Shown here: one piece after another, positions 14,686 to 21,527 of the stretch | Layout: each line of letters begins with the position of its first letter | How positions within the stretch are numbered: position 1 is the stretch's first letter | Assembly (NCBI GenBank): GCA_964389025.1 | Contig: CAYMCQ010000074.1 | Location: 1 to 21,773, forward strand | Direction of reading: 5' to 3' | Length of the DNA stretch: 21,773 nucleotides | Source: CAYMCQ01 sp964389025 | Lineage (GTDB): Bacteria; Verrucomicrobiota; Verrucomicrobiia; Limisphaerales; CAYMCQ01 | Translations under genes and position numbers: made by a program | The notes under the pieces: generated by a model | Told to the model about the DNA's origin: nothing | What the model saw: only the letters and a program-made list of their open reading frames with translations | Databases searched by the model: none

Positions 14686-15654
14686 ATGAACTATAAAATC
14701 ATCGGAGCTGACGGAAAAGAATACGGCCCGATTGAAGCCGCGCTGTTGCGCCAATGGATCTCCGAAGGCCGGCTCAACGGGCAATCCATGGCGCAAGCCG
14801 AAGGCTCGACGGATTGGAAACCGCTGTCGAGCTTCCCGGAATTTGCGGATGTCCTCGGCGCGGGACAGCCGCCGCTCCCAGCATCGCCAGCGCCAGCGAT
14901 GGATGCCGGCGCATGGCAGCAAGGGGTTCTCTCCCGCGACTACGATATTGCCATCGGCAGTTGCATCTCGCGCGGCTGGAATTTGTTCACGGGCAATCTC
15001 GGAATTATTCTTGGCGGCGTCATTGTTTTCGGCCTTATTCAAATCGGCCTTTCAATTTTTCAACAGATACCGATTCTCGGTGCTTTGGTTGCGTTGGGGA
15101 ACATGATTTTTCTCGCGGGTCCGTTCCAGGCCGGACTGAATTATTTCTTCCTGAAAAATATTCGCGGTGAAACCGTTGGCATCGGAGATATTTTTTCCGG
15201 TTTTCAGCGGAATTACTCGCAGATTGTCCTGGGCAACATTGTCATGGCTTTGCTGATCCTTGCGGCGGCCATTCCGGGCGGGGTCATCATGGCAGTTTCC
15301 ATCATCCCCATGATTGCGAATCATGCGGCATCTCCCTTTTCCGTCGTCGGAATAATCATCGGCTCAATCGTTATCTTGATCCCGATGATTTATTTGTCGG
15401 TGAGCTGGATTTTTGCGCTTGTCCTGATCATTGACCGGCAGATGGAATTTTGGCCCGCGTTGGAATTGAGCCGCAAGATGGTCGGCAAACATTGGTGGTC
15501 GGTCTTCGCGCTCCTGGTTGTTTGCGGGCTGGTCAATCTTGCCGGAGTGCTCGTGTGCTGTGTCGGCCTTTTGGCAAGCGCTCCCACCGTTCTTGGCGCA
15601 ATGATGTATGCGTATGAAGACATCTTCTCAGCGCCCGGCGCGCAAACCTCTTAG
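14686..15654 (+). CDS. GYF_2-domain polytopic membrane protein, paralog 2
   Basis: The 322-residue protein shares its N-terminal about 53 residues (YKII, DGKEYGPI, LRQWISEGR, TDWKPLSSFPEF) with the preceding gene, so the pair arose by duplication of the GYF_2 module. The remainder differs: about 95-315 is a polytopic region with roughly five or six hydrophobic segments, reminiscent of DUF975/glycerophosphodiester-phosphodiesterase-associated membrane domains (WNLFTGNLGIILGGVIVF, LELSRKMVGKHWW). It begins 18 nt after the previous stop. Function is unknown; an envelope role is only a guess from the hydrophobicity. Confidence 0.82.
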   Translation: MNYKIIGADGKEYGPIEAALLRQWISEGRLNGQSMAQAEGSTDWKPLSSFPEFADVLGAGQPPLPASPAPAMDAGAWQQGVLSRDYDIAIGSCISRGWNLFTGNLGIILGGVIVFGLIQIGLSIFQQIPILGALVALGNMIFLAGPFQAGLNYFFLKNIRGETVGIGDIFSGFQRNYSQIVLGNIVMALLILAAAIPGGVIMAVSIIPMIANHAASPFSVVGIIIGSIVILIPMIYLSVSWIFALVLIIDRQMEFWPALELSRKMVGKHWWSVFALLVVCGLVNLAGVLVCCVGLLASAPTVLGAMMYAYEDIFSAPGAQTS

Positions 15655-15994
15655 CCGCTCGAAAGCCCACAACTGCGTCCTCATCAATCAATGCGCCACT
15701 CCGGGGCTTGGCTCGATTCTCGCGCGGCGTTACGCGGCCGGCACTGGACAATTGCTCGTGGCGCTGATGGGCTTCGGCCTGTTCATCGCGTGGTTTGTCC
15801 AGGTCATGATTAAGTTTTACAGCCTTATCAATGATTCAGCGGCTGACTCTCGAATGGATTTCAGGCTGCTGAAACTTGGCGTGATCATTTTTGCAATCGC
15901 CTGGCTGTGGGCGTGGTTCACCAGCATCAGCGTGATGCGCGAGGCCAAACACAATGCCGAACAGGAATTGAAACCTCCGCCGAAGCTCAAATAA
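15608..15994 (+). CDS. small membrane protein, unknown function
   Basis: The 128-residue protein has a basic N-terminus (RPARKPLSRSKAH), the segment CVLINQCATPGLGSILARRYAAGTGQLLVALMGFGLFIAWF, a second hydrophobic helix (LGVIIFAIAWLWAWFTSI) and a charged Pro-rich tail. I recall the NQxATPGLGS pattern from Verrucomicrobia proteins next to GYF_2 genes, but know no function. Starts at 15608 and 15614 are both possible; both lie inside the 3' end of the previous gene (overlap 47 or 41 nt), so coupling is likely. Confidence 0.7.
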   Translation: MRMKTSSQRPARKPLSRSKAHNCVLINQCATPGLGSILARRYAAGTGQLLVALMGFGLFIAWFVQVMIKFYSLINDSAADSRMDFRLLKLGVIIFAIAWLWAWFTSISVMREAKHNAEQELKPPPKLK

Positions 15995-16004
15995 TTTTGA
16001 ATTT

Positions 16005-16089
16005 GGAACTCAGGAACTCAGGAAAAGATTTTTGAATAAGGAATCCATGAAGACAGGAATATTATTTCCCGGTTTCCTGGCTTCCTTAT
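16005..16089. repeat. octamer repeat and hairpin upstream of galK
   Basis: Two exact copies of ggaactca (16005-16020) and a partial third are followed by imperfect inverted repeats: GAAGACAGGAA (16049-16059) against TTCCTGGCTTC (16074-16084, one mismatch), and ATAAGGAA (16036-16043) against TTCCTTAT (16082-16089). It occupies nearly the whole gap before galK. It could act as a terminator for the upstream cluster or be another repeat-family insertion. Confidence 0.6.
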
Positions 16090-16103
16090 GAATTCCGCCC
16101 GAC

Positions 16104-17294
16104 ATGCACGACGCAGCATCCTTGTTCAAAAAACATTTCGGCTGCACGCCCGCGCACAGCGTCAAAGCGCCCGGACGCCTCGAATTGCTCGGCAACCACA
16201 CGGATTACAACGAGGGACTCGTCATCTCGCTGGCCGTTGACAAATATGTTTTCGTCGCCAGTTCGCCGCGCACGGATGGAAAAATCGAACTCGTCTCGTC
16301 CGCGTTTCCGAAGCCGGAAATTTTCTGGCTGGGCGAGTTCAAAAAAAATCCCGACGCGCCGTGGGCGAACTACGTCAAGGGCGTGCTCGATGAGCTTCGC
16401 AAACGCGGTGTGAACTTCAGCGGCTTCAGCGCGGCCATCTCCGGCACCATCCCGATGGGCGCGGGCATGAGCAGCAGCGCCGCGCTCGAAGTCGCCACCG
16501 CGTTGACCGTCCGTAAACTCTATCCGTTCAGCCTCGGTGAAACCGGCGCAACCACGCCGCCGAAGCGCAACGAGCGCGGTGAATTGCCTCCGCTCGCGAA
16601 CGCTGAAAAACTTTTCTTCGCGAAAGTTTGCCAGGCTGCGGAAAATGATTTCGTCGGCGTGAAATCCGGTTTGCTCGACCAGATTTCCTCGCTCTTCGGC
16701 AAGGCATGGAACGCCATGAGCATTGATTTCAAATTTCTCACCGTTGAACACGAACCGATGACCGGCAACGCCGTCATCATCTGCGATTCCGGCGCGAAAC
16801 ACGAACTGACCGGCGGCGAATACAACGAGCTTCGCCACAACTGCGAATCCGCTGCGAAAAAACTCGGCGCAAAATCGCTGCGTTCGGTGGAGTTGGCGCA
16901 CCTCAAGGCGCACAGATCCAAACTCACGCAGCGTGAATTCGAATGTGCGTATCACGTCGTCGGCGAAATCCAGCGTGTCGTCTTCGCGGAGAAATCATTG
17001 CGGGACGAGGATTACGCGCAGTTTGGCCAGTTCATGTTTCAAAGCCATGAAAGCTCCCGCGACTTTTTGAAAAACAGCACGCCGAAACTTGATTTGCTCG
17101 TCGAATTGGCACGACAACATCCCGCTTGTCTCGGCGCGCGATTGACTGGCGGCGGTTTCGGCGGCGCGACCATCAACCTCGTGGCGCATCATCAGGCGGA
17201 AAGTTTCATGACGCACATGTCAAAAAAATACGAGGAGCGGACGGGGATAAAGCTCGCGCCGGTCGTCTGCCAGATTGTGGAAGGGGCCGGGTGA
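16104..17294 (+). CDS. galK: galactokinase (GHMP family)
   Basis: A GHMP sugar kinase that by family phosphorylates galactose at C1 (Leloir pathway). Motif 1 is KAPGRLELLGNHTDYNEG (R25, H32, D34), motif 2 is PMGAGMSSSAALE (117-129), the catalytic-base motif is GLLDQ (D192), and motif 3 is GARLTGGGFGGATINL (about 345-359). The usual Glu of the signature GEHTDYN is Asn31 here. Residues about 143-167 (FSLGETGATTPPKRNERGELPPL) form an insertion typical of my memory of verrucomicrobial galactokinases. Length 396 aa is normal. No other Leloir gene is adjacent, so its operon context gives no support. A related GHMP kinase specificity is possible. Confidence 0.87.
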   Translation: MHDAASLFKKHFGCTPAHSVKAPGRLELLGNHTDYNEGLVISLAVDKYVFVASSPRTDGKIELVSSAFPKPEIFWLGEFKKNPDAPWANYVKGVLDELRKRGVNFSGFSAAISGTIPMGAGMSSSAALEVATALTVRKLYPFSLGETGATTPPKRNERGELPPLANAEKLFFAKVCQAAENDFVGVKSGLLDQISSLFGKAWNAMSIDFKFLTVEHEPMTGNAVIICDSGAKHELTGGEYNELRHNCESAAKKLGAKSLRSVELAHLKAHRSKLTQREFECAYHVVGEIQRVVFAEKSLRDEDYAQFGQFMFQSHESSRDFLKNSTPKLDLLVELARQHPACLGARLTGGGFGGATINLVAHHQAESFMTHMSKKYEERTGIKLAPVVCQIVEGAG

Positions 17295-17350
17295 TTTATG
17301 GGTTGCGTTCGCGACTTGAATCTCTGGCCGGAAGGTTCACGCTGTCGGCA

Positions 17351-17749
17351 ATGAATTCGGTTCCGCCGCTAATTCCTGGCAACGCGCCGAAAAAATCCGG
17401 CATGCCGACGTGGGCGCTGGTGCTCATCATCGCTGGCGGCGTTAGCCCTATTATGGTCGCGATTATCGGGTTGTTGGCGGCCATCGCCATTCCGAATTTC
17501 GTGCGGGAGAGAGAGACTGCAATGAGTAATGTGTGCAATAACCATCTGCGGCTGATTGATGCGATGAAACAGCAATGGGCGGTGGAAAATAAAAAAGAGG
17601 ATTATGAGGTTCCTACGGAGAACGACCTCAAGTTTTATCTCAAAGACGACCTTTTTCCTGCTTGCCCCAAAGGCGGAAAATATACGATTGGTGCTGTCAA
17701 CACCGACCCGATTTGCTCATTCCCCGACCATCGGCTGCCAACGCCTTAA
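17351..17749 (+). CDS. pilin-like protein with atypical N-terminus
   Basis: This 132-residue protein contains VAIIGLLAAIAIPNFVRERETAMSNVCNNHLRLIDAMKQQWAVENKK (36-82), which closely follows the N-terminal helix of verrucomicrobial type IV/type II pseudopilins. The C-terminal CPKGGKYTIGAVNTDPICS motif (105-123) is the family's usual end. The prepilin peptidase site G-FTLIE is missing: residues 1-35 are instead MNSVPPLIPGNAPKKSGMPTW plus a hydrophobic stretch, with no Glu at +5. It may be a membrane-anchored, unprocessed pilin relative, or the SG-MPTWA junction may be a degenerate site. ATG at 17351 is the only Met start close to the domain. Confidence 0.75.
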   Translation: MNSVPPLIPGNAPKKSGMPTWALVLIIAGGVSPIMVAIIGLLAAIAIPNFVRERETAMSNVCNNHLRLIDAMKQQWAVENKKEDYEVPTENDLKFYLKDDLFPACPKGGKYTIGAVNTDPICSFPDHRLPTP

Positions 17750-17753
17750 GCCG

Positions 17754-17807
17754 CTACCCAAACAAATCCATCTGCGGCGGCGGAGCGAGCTTTCTGGATT
17801 TCTCACC
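17754..17807 (-). pseudogene. fragment resembling the mutS 3' end
   Basis: On the minus strand this reads GEKSRKLAPPPQMDLFG and a TAG stop. The MutS C-terminus 800 bp away reads REKLQNLAPPPQMDLFR and a TGA stop. About 28 of 33 nucleotides match (17760-17792 against 18566-18598); the mismatches inside APPPQMDLF are at third codon positions. A stop lies a few codons upstream in the frame, so it is not an intact gene. lepB separates the two copies. Confidence 0.6.
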
Positions 17808-17849
17808 ATTTCCATTTGAACATTACGCACGAGTTACAGTCAATTCAAC

Positions 17850-18557
17850 ATGGACGCTAAAATTCTCCGCTCCCGCGCCCGCCACTGGTGGCGCAAGGAA
17901 ATCCGCCCGCTGCTGATCTTCTTGTTGATCGGCTTTTCCATCCGCTCGTCGCTCGCCGACTGGAACGATGTTCCCACCGGCTCGATGAAGCCGACCATCC
18001 TCGAAGGCGACCGCGTGTTCGTGAATAAGCTCGCCTACGATCTCAAGGTGCCGTTCACCACCTGGCACATCGCCGAGTGGAGCAACCCGCAGCGCGGCGA
18101 CATTGTCGTTTTTTTCTCGCCGCACGACGGCAAGCGCCTCGTCAAACGAGTCATCGGCTTGCCGGGCGACACGATCGAACTGCGCAACAACGCGCTGGTG
18201 ATAAACGGTCAACCCGTGGAATACCAACCCATCGCCGAAGAACTGTTGGGTGATCTCGCGCCCGCCGACCGCGCAGGCCGTGCCTTCGCCAGTGAAAAAC
18301 TTCCCGGCCAGACTCACGCCGTCGCCGGCAATCCTGCCGCACCCGCGCCGCGAACCATCGCACCCGTTCGCGTCCCGGAAGGGCGATACTTCATGATGGG
18401 CGACAACCGGGATGACAGTTTCGATTCGCGCTTCTGGGGAACGGTGGATCGCAAACAAATTGTGGGTCGTGCGACGTCTGTGGTTTTGTCTTTTGACCGA
18501 AACAACCACTGGCTGCCGCGCTGGCAACGTTTCTGCACATCGCTGCGAGGGCAATAA
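17850..18557 (+). CDS. lepB: signal peptidase I
   Basis: The type I signal peptidase removes signal peptides from exported proteins at the periplasmic face. It has one N-terminal membrane segment (about 19-35). Box B is PTGSMKPTI with catalytic Ser45, box D is KRLVKRVIGLPGD with catalytic Lys99, and box E is GDNRDDSFDSRFWG. The insertion between D and E (about 123-175) is the usual Gram-negative beta-rich region. The 235-residue length is on the short side but complete. No Shine-Dalgarno sequence is seen. It is convergent with mutS, with two bases between the stop codons, and has a mutS-tail fragment just upstream. Confidence 0.95.
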   Translation: MDAKILRSRARHWWRKEIRPLLIFLLIGFSIRSSLADWNDVPTGSMKPTILEGDRVFVNKLAYDLKVPFTTWHIAEWSNPQRGDIVVFFSPHDGKRLVKRVIGLPGDTIELRNNALVINGQPVEYQPIAEELLGDLAPADRAGRAFASEKLPGQTHAVAGNPAAPAPRTIAPVRVPEGRYFMMGDNRDDSFDSRFWGTVDRKQIVGRATSVVLSFDRNNHWLPRWQRFCTSLRGQ

Positions 18558-18559
18558 TC

Positions 18560-21220
18560 TCACCTAAATAAATCCATCTGTGGCGGCGGGGCAAGGTTCT
18601 GCAATTTTTCTCTGTCGCGATTGCGCGCTTGCTGACGGACGTTGCCTTCCGGCGTGAGTTCGGATTCCTCGAGGTTGCGCAAAATTTCCTTCGAGCGCTC
18701 CAAAACTTCCTTCGGCACGCCCGCCAGCCGCGCGACTTGGATGCCGTAACTTTTGTCCGTGCCGCCTTCGACGATTTTTCGGAGAAACACGATCTGGTCG
18801 TGCCACTCGCGGACGGCGACGTTGAAATTTTCCAGGCGCGGCAGTCGCGCGGCGAGTTCAGTCAACTCGTGGTAGTGCGTCGCAAACAGCGTTTTCGCGC
18901 CGACTGCGTTCTGCAGATGCTCGACGAAGCTCCACGCGAGGCTGAGTCCATCGAATGTGCTCGTGCCGCGGCCGATCTCATCGAGGATGATGAGGCTGCG
19001 CGGCGTGGCGTTGTTCAGGATGTTCGCCGTCTCGCTCATCTCGACCATGAACGTGCTTTGCCCGCGCGACAGATCATCGCTCGCGCCGATGCGCGTAAAG
19101 ATGCGGTCAACCAGATCAATCCGCGCCTCAACAGCGGGAACAAAACTTCCCGTGTGCGCCAGCAACGAAAGCAGCGCGACCTGCCGGATGTAAGTGGATT
19201 TGCCCGCCATGTTCGGCCCCGTGATGAGTCCGATTTGGGGGAAGCTGGTAGGGACGACCTGCTGGTCGTCCGTTGAATCAGGGACGCGCGGCAACGCGTC
19301 CCTACCAACGGTTGAAAGTTGCGTATCGTTCGGCACAAACCTTTCCTCGCTCAAGCTTTGTTCCAGCACGGGATGCCGGCCATCACGGATAAAAATTTTC
19401 CCCTCGTTGCCGATTTGCGGGCGGCAATAGTTGAACAGCCGAGCCGTTTCAGCGAATGAAGCGAGCGCATCGAGTTGCGCCAGCGCAGACGCCGTCTGCT
19501 GAAGTTTCACCAACTGCGACAGCACTTCCTCGCGCACGCGCTGGAACAATTCGTATTCGAGCTTCACGCTGCGCTCCTCCGCGCCAAGGATTTTTCCCTC
19601 CATCTCCTTCAACTCCGGCGTGATGAACCGCTCACCGGTCGCGACAGTCTGCTTGCGCGTGTAATGCGCGGGAACTTTGTCGAGATTCGACCGCGTGACT
19701 TCGATATAGTAACCGAAAACGGAATTGAAGCGCACTTTGAGCGAGCCGATTCCCGTGCGCGCGATCTCGTCCTGCTGCAATTTCGCGATCCAATCTTTTC
19801 CGCCGCGAGACGCCGCGCGAAGTTCATCGAGCGCCGGATCAAATCCGTCGCGGATGATGCCGCCCTCCTTAACCGCGAGCGGCGGCGCGTCCACGATGGC
19901 GCGGGAAATCAGTTCGACGAGATCGGGCGCTTCGCTGAGTTGGGATTCGAGGTCACAAAGTAGGGCGGGCTTCCAGCCCGCCTCCGCTGGCGCAGACGTT
20001 GCAAAAATTCCAGGGTTTTCCTGCACGCTCGCGCTGGCGCGCCCGGCGGACAGGCTGGAAGCCTGTCCTACTTTATTCAGCGTCACTTTCAAACCCGGAA
20101 TCTGTTCCAGCGCCATCCGCAACGCGACGAGGTCGCGCGCGTTTCCGTTTCCCGCGCTCAAGCGGCCAATCGTCCGTTCCAAATCGCGCACTTCGGCGAG
20201 TTGCGCGCGGAAACTTTCCAGCGCAGTGGAATTTTCAATCCAACCTTGCACCGCGTCCTGCCGCCGTTGAATCGGTTCGACGGCGGCGAGCGGTTGCGAA
20301 AGCCAGTCGCGCAAACGCCGCGCGCCCATCGGCGTGACGGTGCGGTTGAGCGCGGCGTAAAGCGATGCGGGCGCAGGCGCATCGCGATGAAGCGGCTCGA
20401 GAATTTCCAGATTGCGCAACGTTGTCGAATCCAGCGTGAGAAAATCCGAGCATTCGTAGCACGAAAGCCGCGTGAGATGCTTCACGTCACGGCGAAGATG
20501 CTGCGTGAGATAGTGCAGCGCCGCGCCCGCTGCGCCGATCGCCGCCGCGCGATTTTTCAAACCGAAACCGTCAAGTGACGCAACTTGAAAATGCTCGCGC
20601 AAAGTAAACTGCGCGGTTTCAGGCGCGAACGTCCAGTCGTCATAGCCGAGCAGAATCGGATGCGAATTCTTCAGCAACGCCTGCAACGAAACCGCCTCGC
20701 TCGGGAAAATGATCTCGGCGGGGCGCAGTCTTTCGAGTTCCGTCAACAAAGTTTGTTCACCGCCGAGTTCAGTCGCTTTGAAATCGCCGGTGGTCAGGTC
20801 CACGAGCGCGAGGCCGAGCTTTTTGTTCGCTGAAAAAACTGACGCGAGAAAATTATTCCGCTCGGCCACGAGCATCCGTTCATCGAAGTGCGTGCCGGGC
20901 GAGAGGATTTGGGTGACCTCGCGTTTGACGAGTTTGCCGGGGCGCGCGTCTTCCATCTGGTCGCAGATGGCGACCTTGCGTCCGGCGCGCAGCAGTCGAC
21001 CGATGTAGGCGTTGGCCGCGTGATGCGGAATGCCGCACATCGGCACGACGCCGCGTTTGGTGAGCGCGACGTTGAGGATTTGCGCGCCGTTCTGCGCGTC
21101 CTCGAAAAACATTTCGTAGAAGTCGCCGAGGCGGAAGAGCAGCAGCGCGTCCTTGGGCAATTCGCCCTTGATGCGGCGGTACTGCGCCATCATCGGAGTG
21201 AGTTGCGTCGCGTCGCTCAT
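18560..21220 (-). CDS. mutS: DNA mismatch repair protein MutS with two repeat insertions
   Basis: MutS recognises mismatches and starts repair with MutL. The mismatch-reading Phe-X-Glu is in GDFYEMF (F34, E36). The ATPase shows Walker A GPNMAGKST (668-676), STFMVEMSETANIL, Walker B IILDEIGRGTST (744-755) and ATHYHEL. The C-terminal PPPQMDLFR carries a QxxLF-type sliding-clamp-binding peptide. At 886 aa it exceeds E. coli MutS (853). Two segments look inserted: residues 383-422 (VGQASSLSAG to GWKPALL) in the lever/core region, and 638-659 (VGRDALPRVPD to QQVVPTS), nine residues before Walker A. Both coincide with palindromic repeat elements. No catalytic residue is lost. It is divergent from the 16-codon gene. 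Confidence 0.96.
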   Translation of the reverse strand: MSDATQLTPMMAQYRRIKGELPKDALLLFRLGDFYEMFFEDAQNGAQILNVALTKRGVVPMCGIPHHAANAYIGRLLRAGRKVAICDQMEDARPGKLVKREVTQILSPGTHFDERMLVAERNNFLASVFSANKKLGLALVDLTTGDFKATELGGEQTLLTELERLRPAEIIFPSEAVSLQALLKNSHPILLGYDDWTFAPETAQFTLREHFQVASLDGFGLKNRAAAIGAAGAALHYLTQHLRRDVKHLTRLSCYECSDFLTLDSTTLRNLEILEPLHRDAPAPASLYAALNRTVTPMGARRLRDWLSQPLAAVEPIQRRQDAVQGWIENSTALESFRAQLAEVRDLERTIGRLSAGNGNARDLVALRMALEQIPGLKVTLNKVGQASSLSAGRASASVQENPGIFATSAPAEAGWKPALLCDLESQLSEAPDLVELISRAIVDAPPLAVKEGGIIRDGFDPALDELRAASRGGKDWIAKLQQDEIARTGIGSLKVRFNSVFGYYIEVTRSNLDKVPAHYTRKQTVATGERFITPELKEMEGKILGAEERSVKLEYELFQRVREEVLSQLVKLQQTASALAQLDALASFAETARLFNYCRPQIGNEGKIFIRDGRHPVLEQSLSEERFVPNDTQLSTVGRDALPRVPDSTDDQQVVPTSFPQIGLITGPNMAGKSTYIRQVALLSLLAHTGSFVPAVEARIDLVDRIFTRIGASDDLSRGQSTFMVEMSETANILNNATPRSLIILDEIGRGTSTFDGLSLAWSFVEHLQNAVGAKTLFATHYHELTELAARLPRLENFNVAVREWHDQIVFLRKIVEGGTDKSYGIQVARLAGVPKEVLERSKEILRNLEESELTPEGNVRQQARNRDREKLQNLAPPPQMDLFR
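19246..19307. repeat. REPIN-like element in mutS, near Walker A
   Basis: The 62-bp element has perfect 11-bp terminal inverted repeats, TGGTAGGGACG (19246-19256) and CGTCCCTACCA (19297-19307). Two hairpins lie inside: GGACGACC (19252-19259) with GGTCGTCC (19264-19271), and GGGACGCG (19281-19288) with CGCGTCCC (19295-19302). It is translated within MutS as about residues 638-659. Confidence 0.88.
19957..20074. repeat. REPIN-like element in mutS, lever region
   Basis: The 118-bp element has terminal inverted repeats AAAGTAGG (19957-19964) and CCTACTTT (20067-20074). At one end is hairpin GGCGGGCT-TCC-AGCCCGCC (19964-19982) and at the other GGACAGGCT-GGA-AGCCTGTCC (20048-20068). The two hairpins therefore face each other with complementary loops, the arrangement of a REP doublet (REPIN). 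It is translated as about MutS residues 383-422. Confidence 0.9.
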
Positions 21221-21272
21221 GTCGCGCGCGACGATGACGGAAAAAGTTTTTCGCGCGAAGTGAAAGTTTTTG

Positions 21273-21302
21273 TTGTCGAACGTGTGGCATTTTCGCTATC
21301 TG
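21273..21302 (+). promoter_or_regulatory. possible promoter of the 16-codon gene
   Basis: TTGTCG (21273-21278) and TATCTG (21297-21302) with an 18-bp spacer lie about 90 bp before the small gene, in the mutS-divergent gap. Both boxes match a sigma-70 consensus only partly. A small hairpin, GTTGC/GCAAC (21302-21316), follows. Confidence 0.2.
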
Positions 21303-21380
21303 TTGCGTCCAGCAACGACCACGCAGCGCAATGCGAAACGCGTTTCAAAAATTTTCGGTCAGTTACTGCCAACAAAGAAC

Positions 21381-21386
21381 GGAGGT
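21381..21386 (+). promoter_or_regulatory. strong Shine-Dalgarno site
   Basis: GGAGGT lies 8 nt before the ATG at 21395. It is the best ribosome binding site in the window, where nearly all other genes, including lgt, galK, lepB, mutS and macA, lack one. It decides the reality and start of the 16-codon gene. Confidence 0.75.
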
Positions 21387-21394
21387 GAGTCGTC

Positions 21395-21445
21395 ATGGCA
21401 GCCAAAAAGAAAGCCAAAAAGAAAGCCGCTAAGAAGAAGAAGTAG
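21395..21445 (+). CDS. 16-residue Lys/Ala peptide
   Basis: The reading frame encodes MAAKKKAKKKAAKKKK and ends in TAG. An in-frame TGA at 21386-21388 rules out a longer upstream start. Eleven of 16 residues are Lys and four are Ala, as in the DNA-binding tails of histone H1-like bacterial proteins (AlgP, Hc1-type, mycobacterial HU tails), but here nothing else is attached. A near-perfect Shine-Dalgarno site precedes it and a terminator-like hairpin follows 21 nt after the stop, so it looks like a short self-contained transcript. It may bind nucleic acid or another polyanion; that is inference from charge only. It could alternatively be a leader peptide whose AAA/AAG-rich codons act on ribosomes. 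Confidence 0.65.
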   Translation: MAAKKKAKKKAAKKKK

Positions 21446-21466
21446 CACCTCGTTCAGCAATTACGA

Positions 21467-21516
21467 TCAGGACGGTTGCACCCGGCGATGTCGTGGCGTG
21501 GCCGTCCTGAATTTTT
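21467..21516 (+). terminator. terminator-like hairpin after the 16-codon gene
   Basis: TCAGGACGG (21467-21475) and CCGTCCTGA (21502-21510) are a perfect 9-bp inverted repeat, and the right arm is followed by A and five T. The 26-nt loop is long for an intrinsic terminator. It separates the small gene from the exonuclease gene, whose ATG is 12 nt downstream. Confidence 0.55.
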
Positions 21517-21527
21517 GAGCTCCCCGC

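Noticed and set aside
14026..15042. 338-codon open frame on the minus strand across two GYF_2 genes
   Set aside because: Its internal repeat merely mirrors the duplicated GYF_2 modules on the other strand; no motif of its own.
16086..16955. 289-codon open frame on the minus strand
   Set aside because: It is antisense to galK with shadow-frame composition.
21270..21518. 82-codon plus-strand frame covering the 16-codon gene
   Set aside because: It lacks a ribosome site at its own start, runs through the terminator-like hairpin and has no recognisable motif, whereas the shorter frame has a strong Shine-Dalgarno site.
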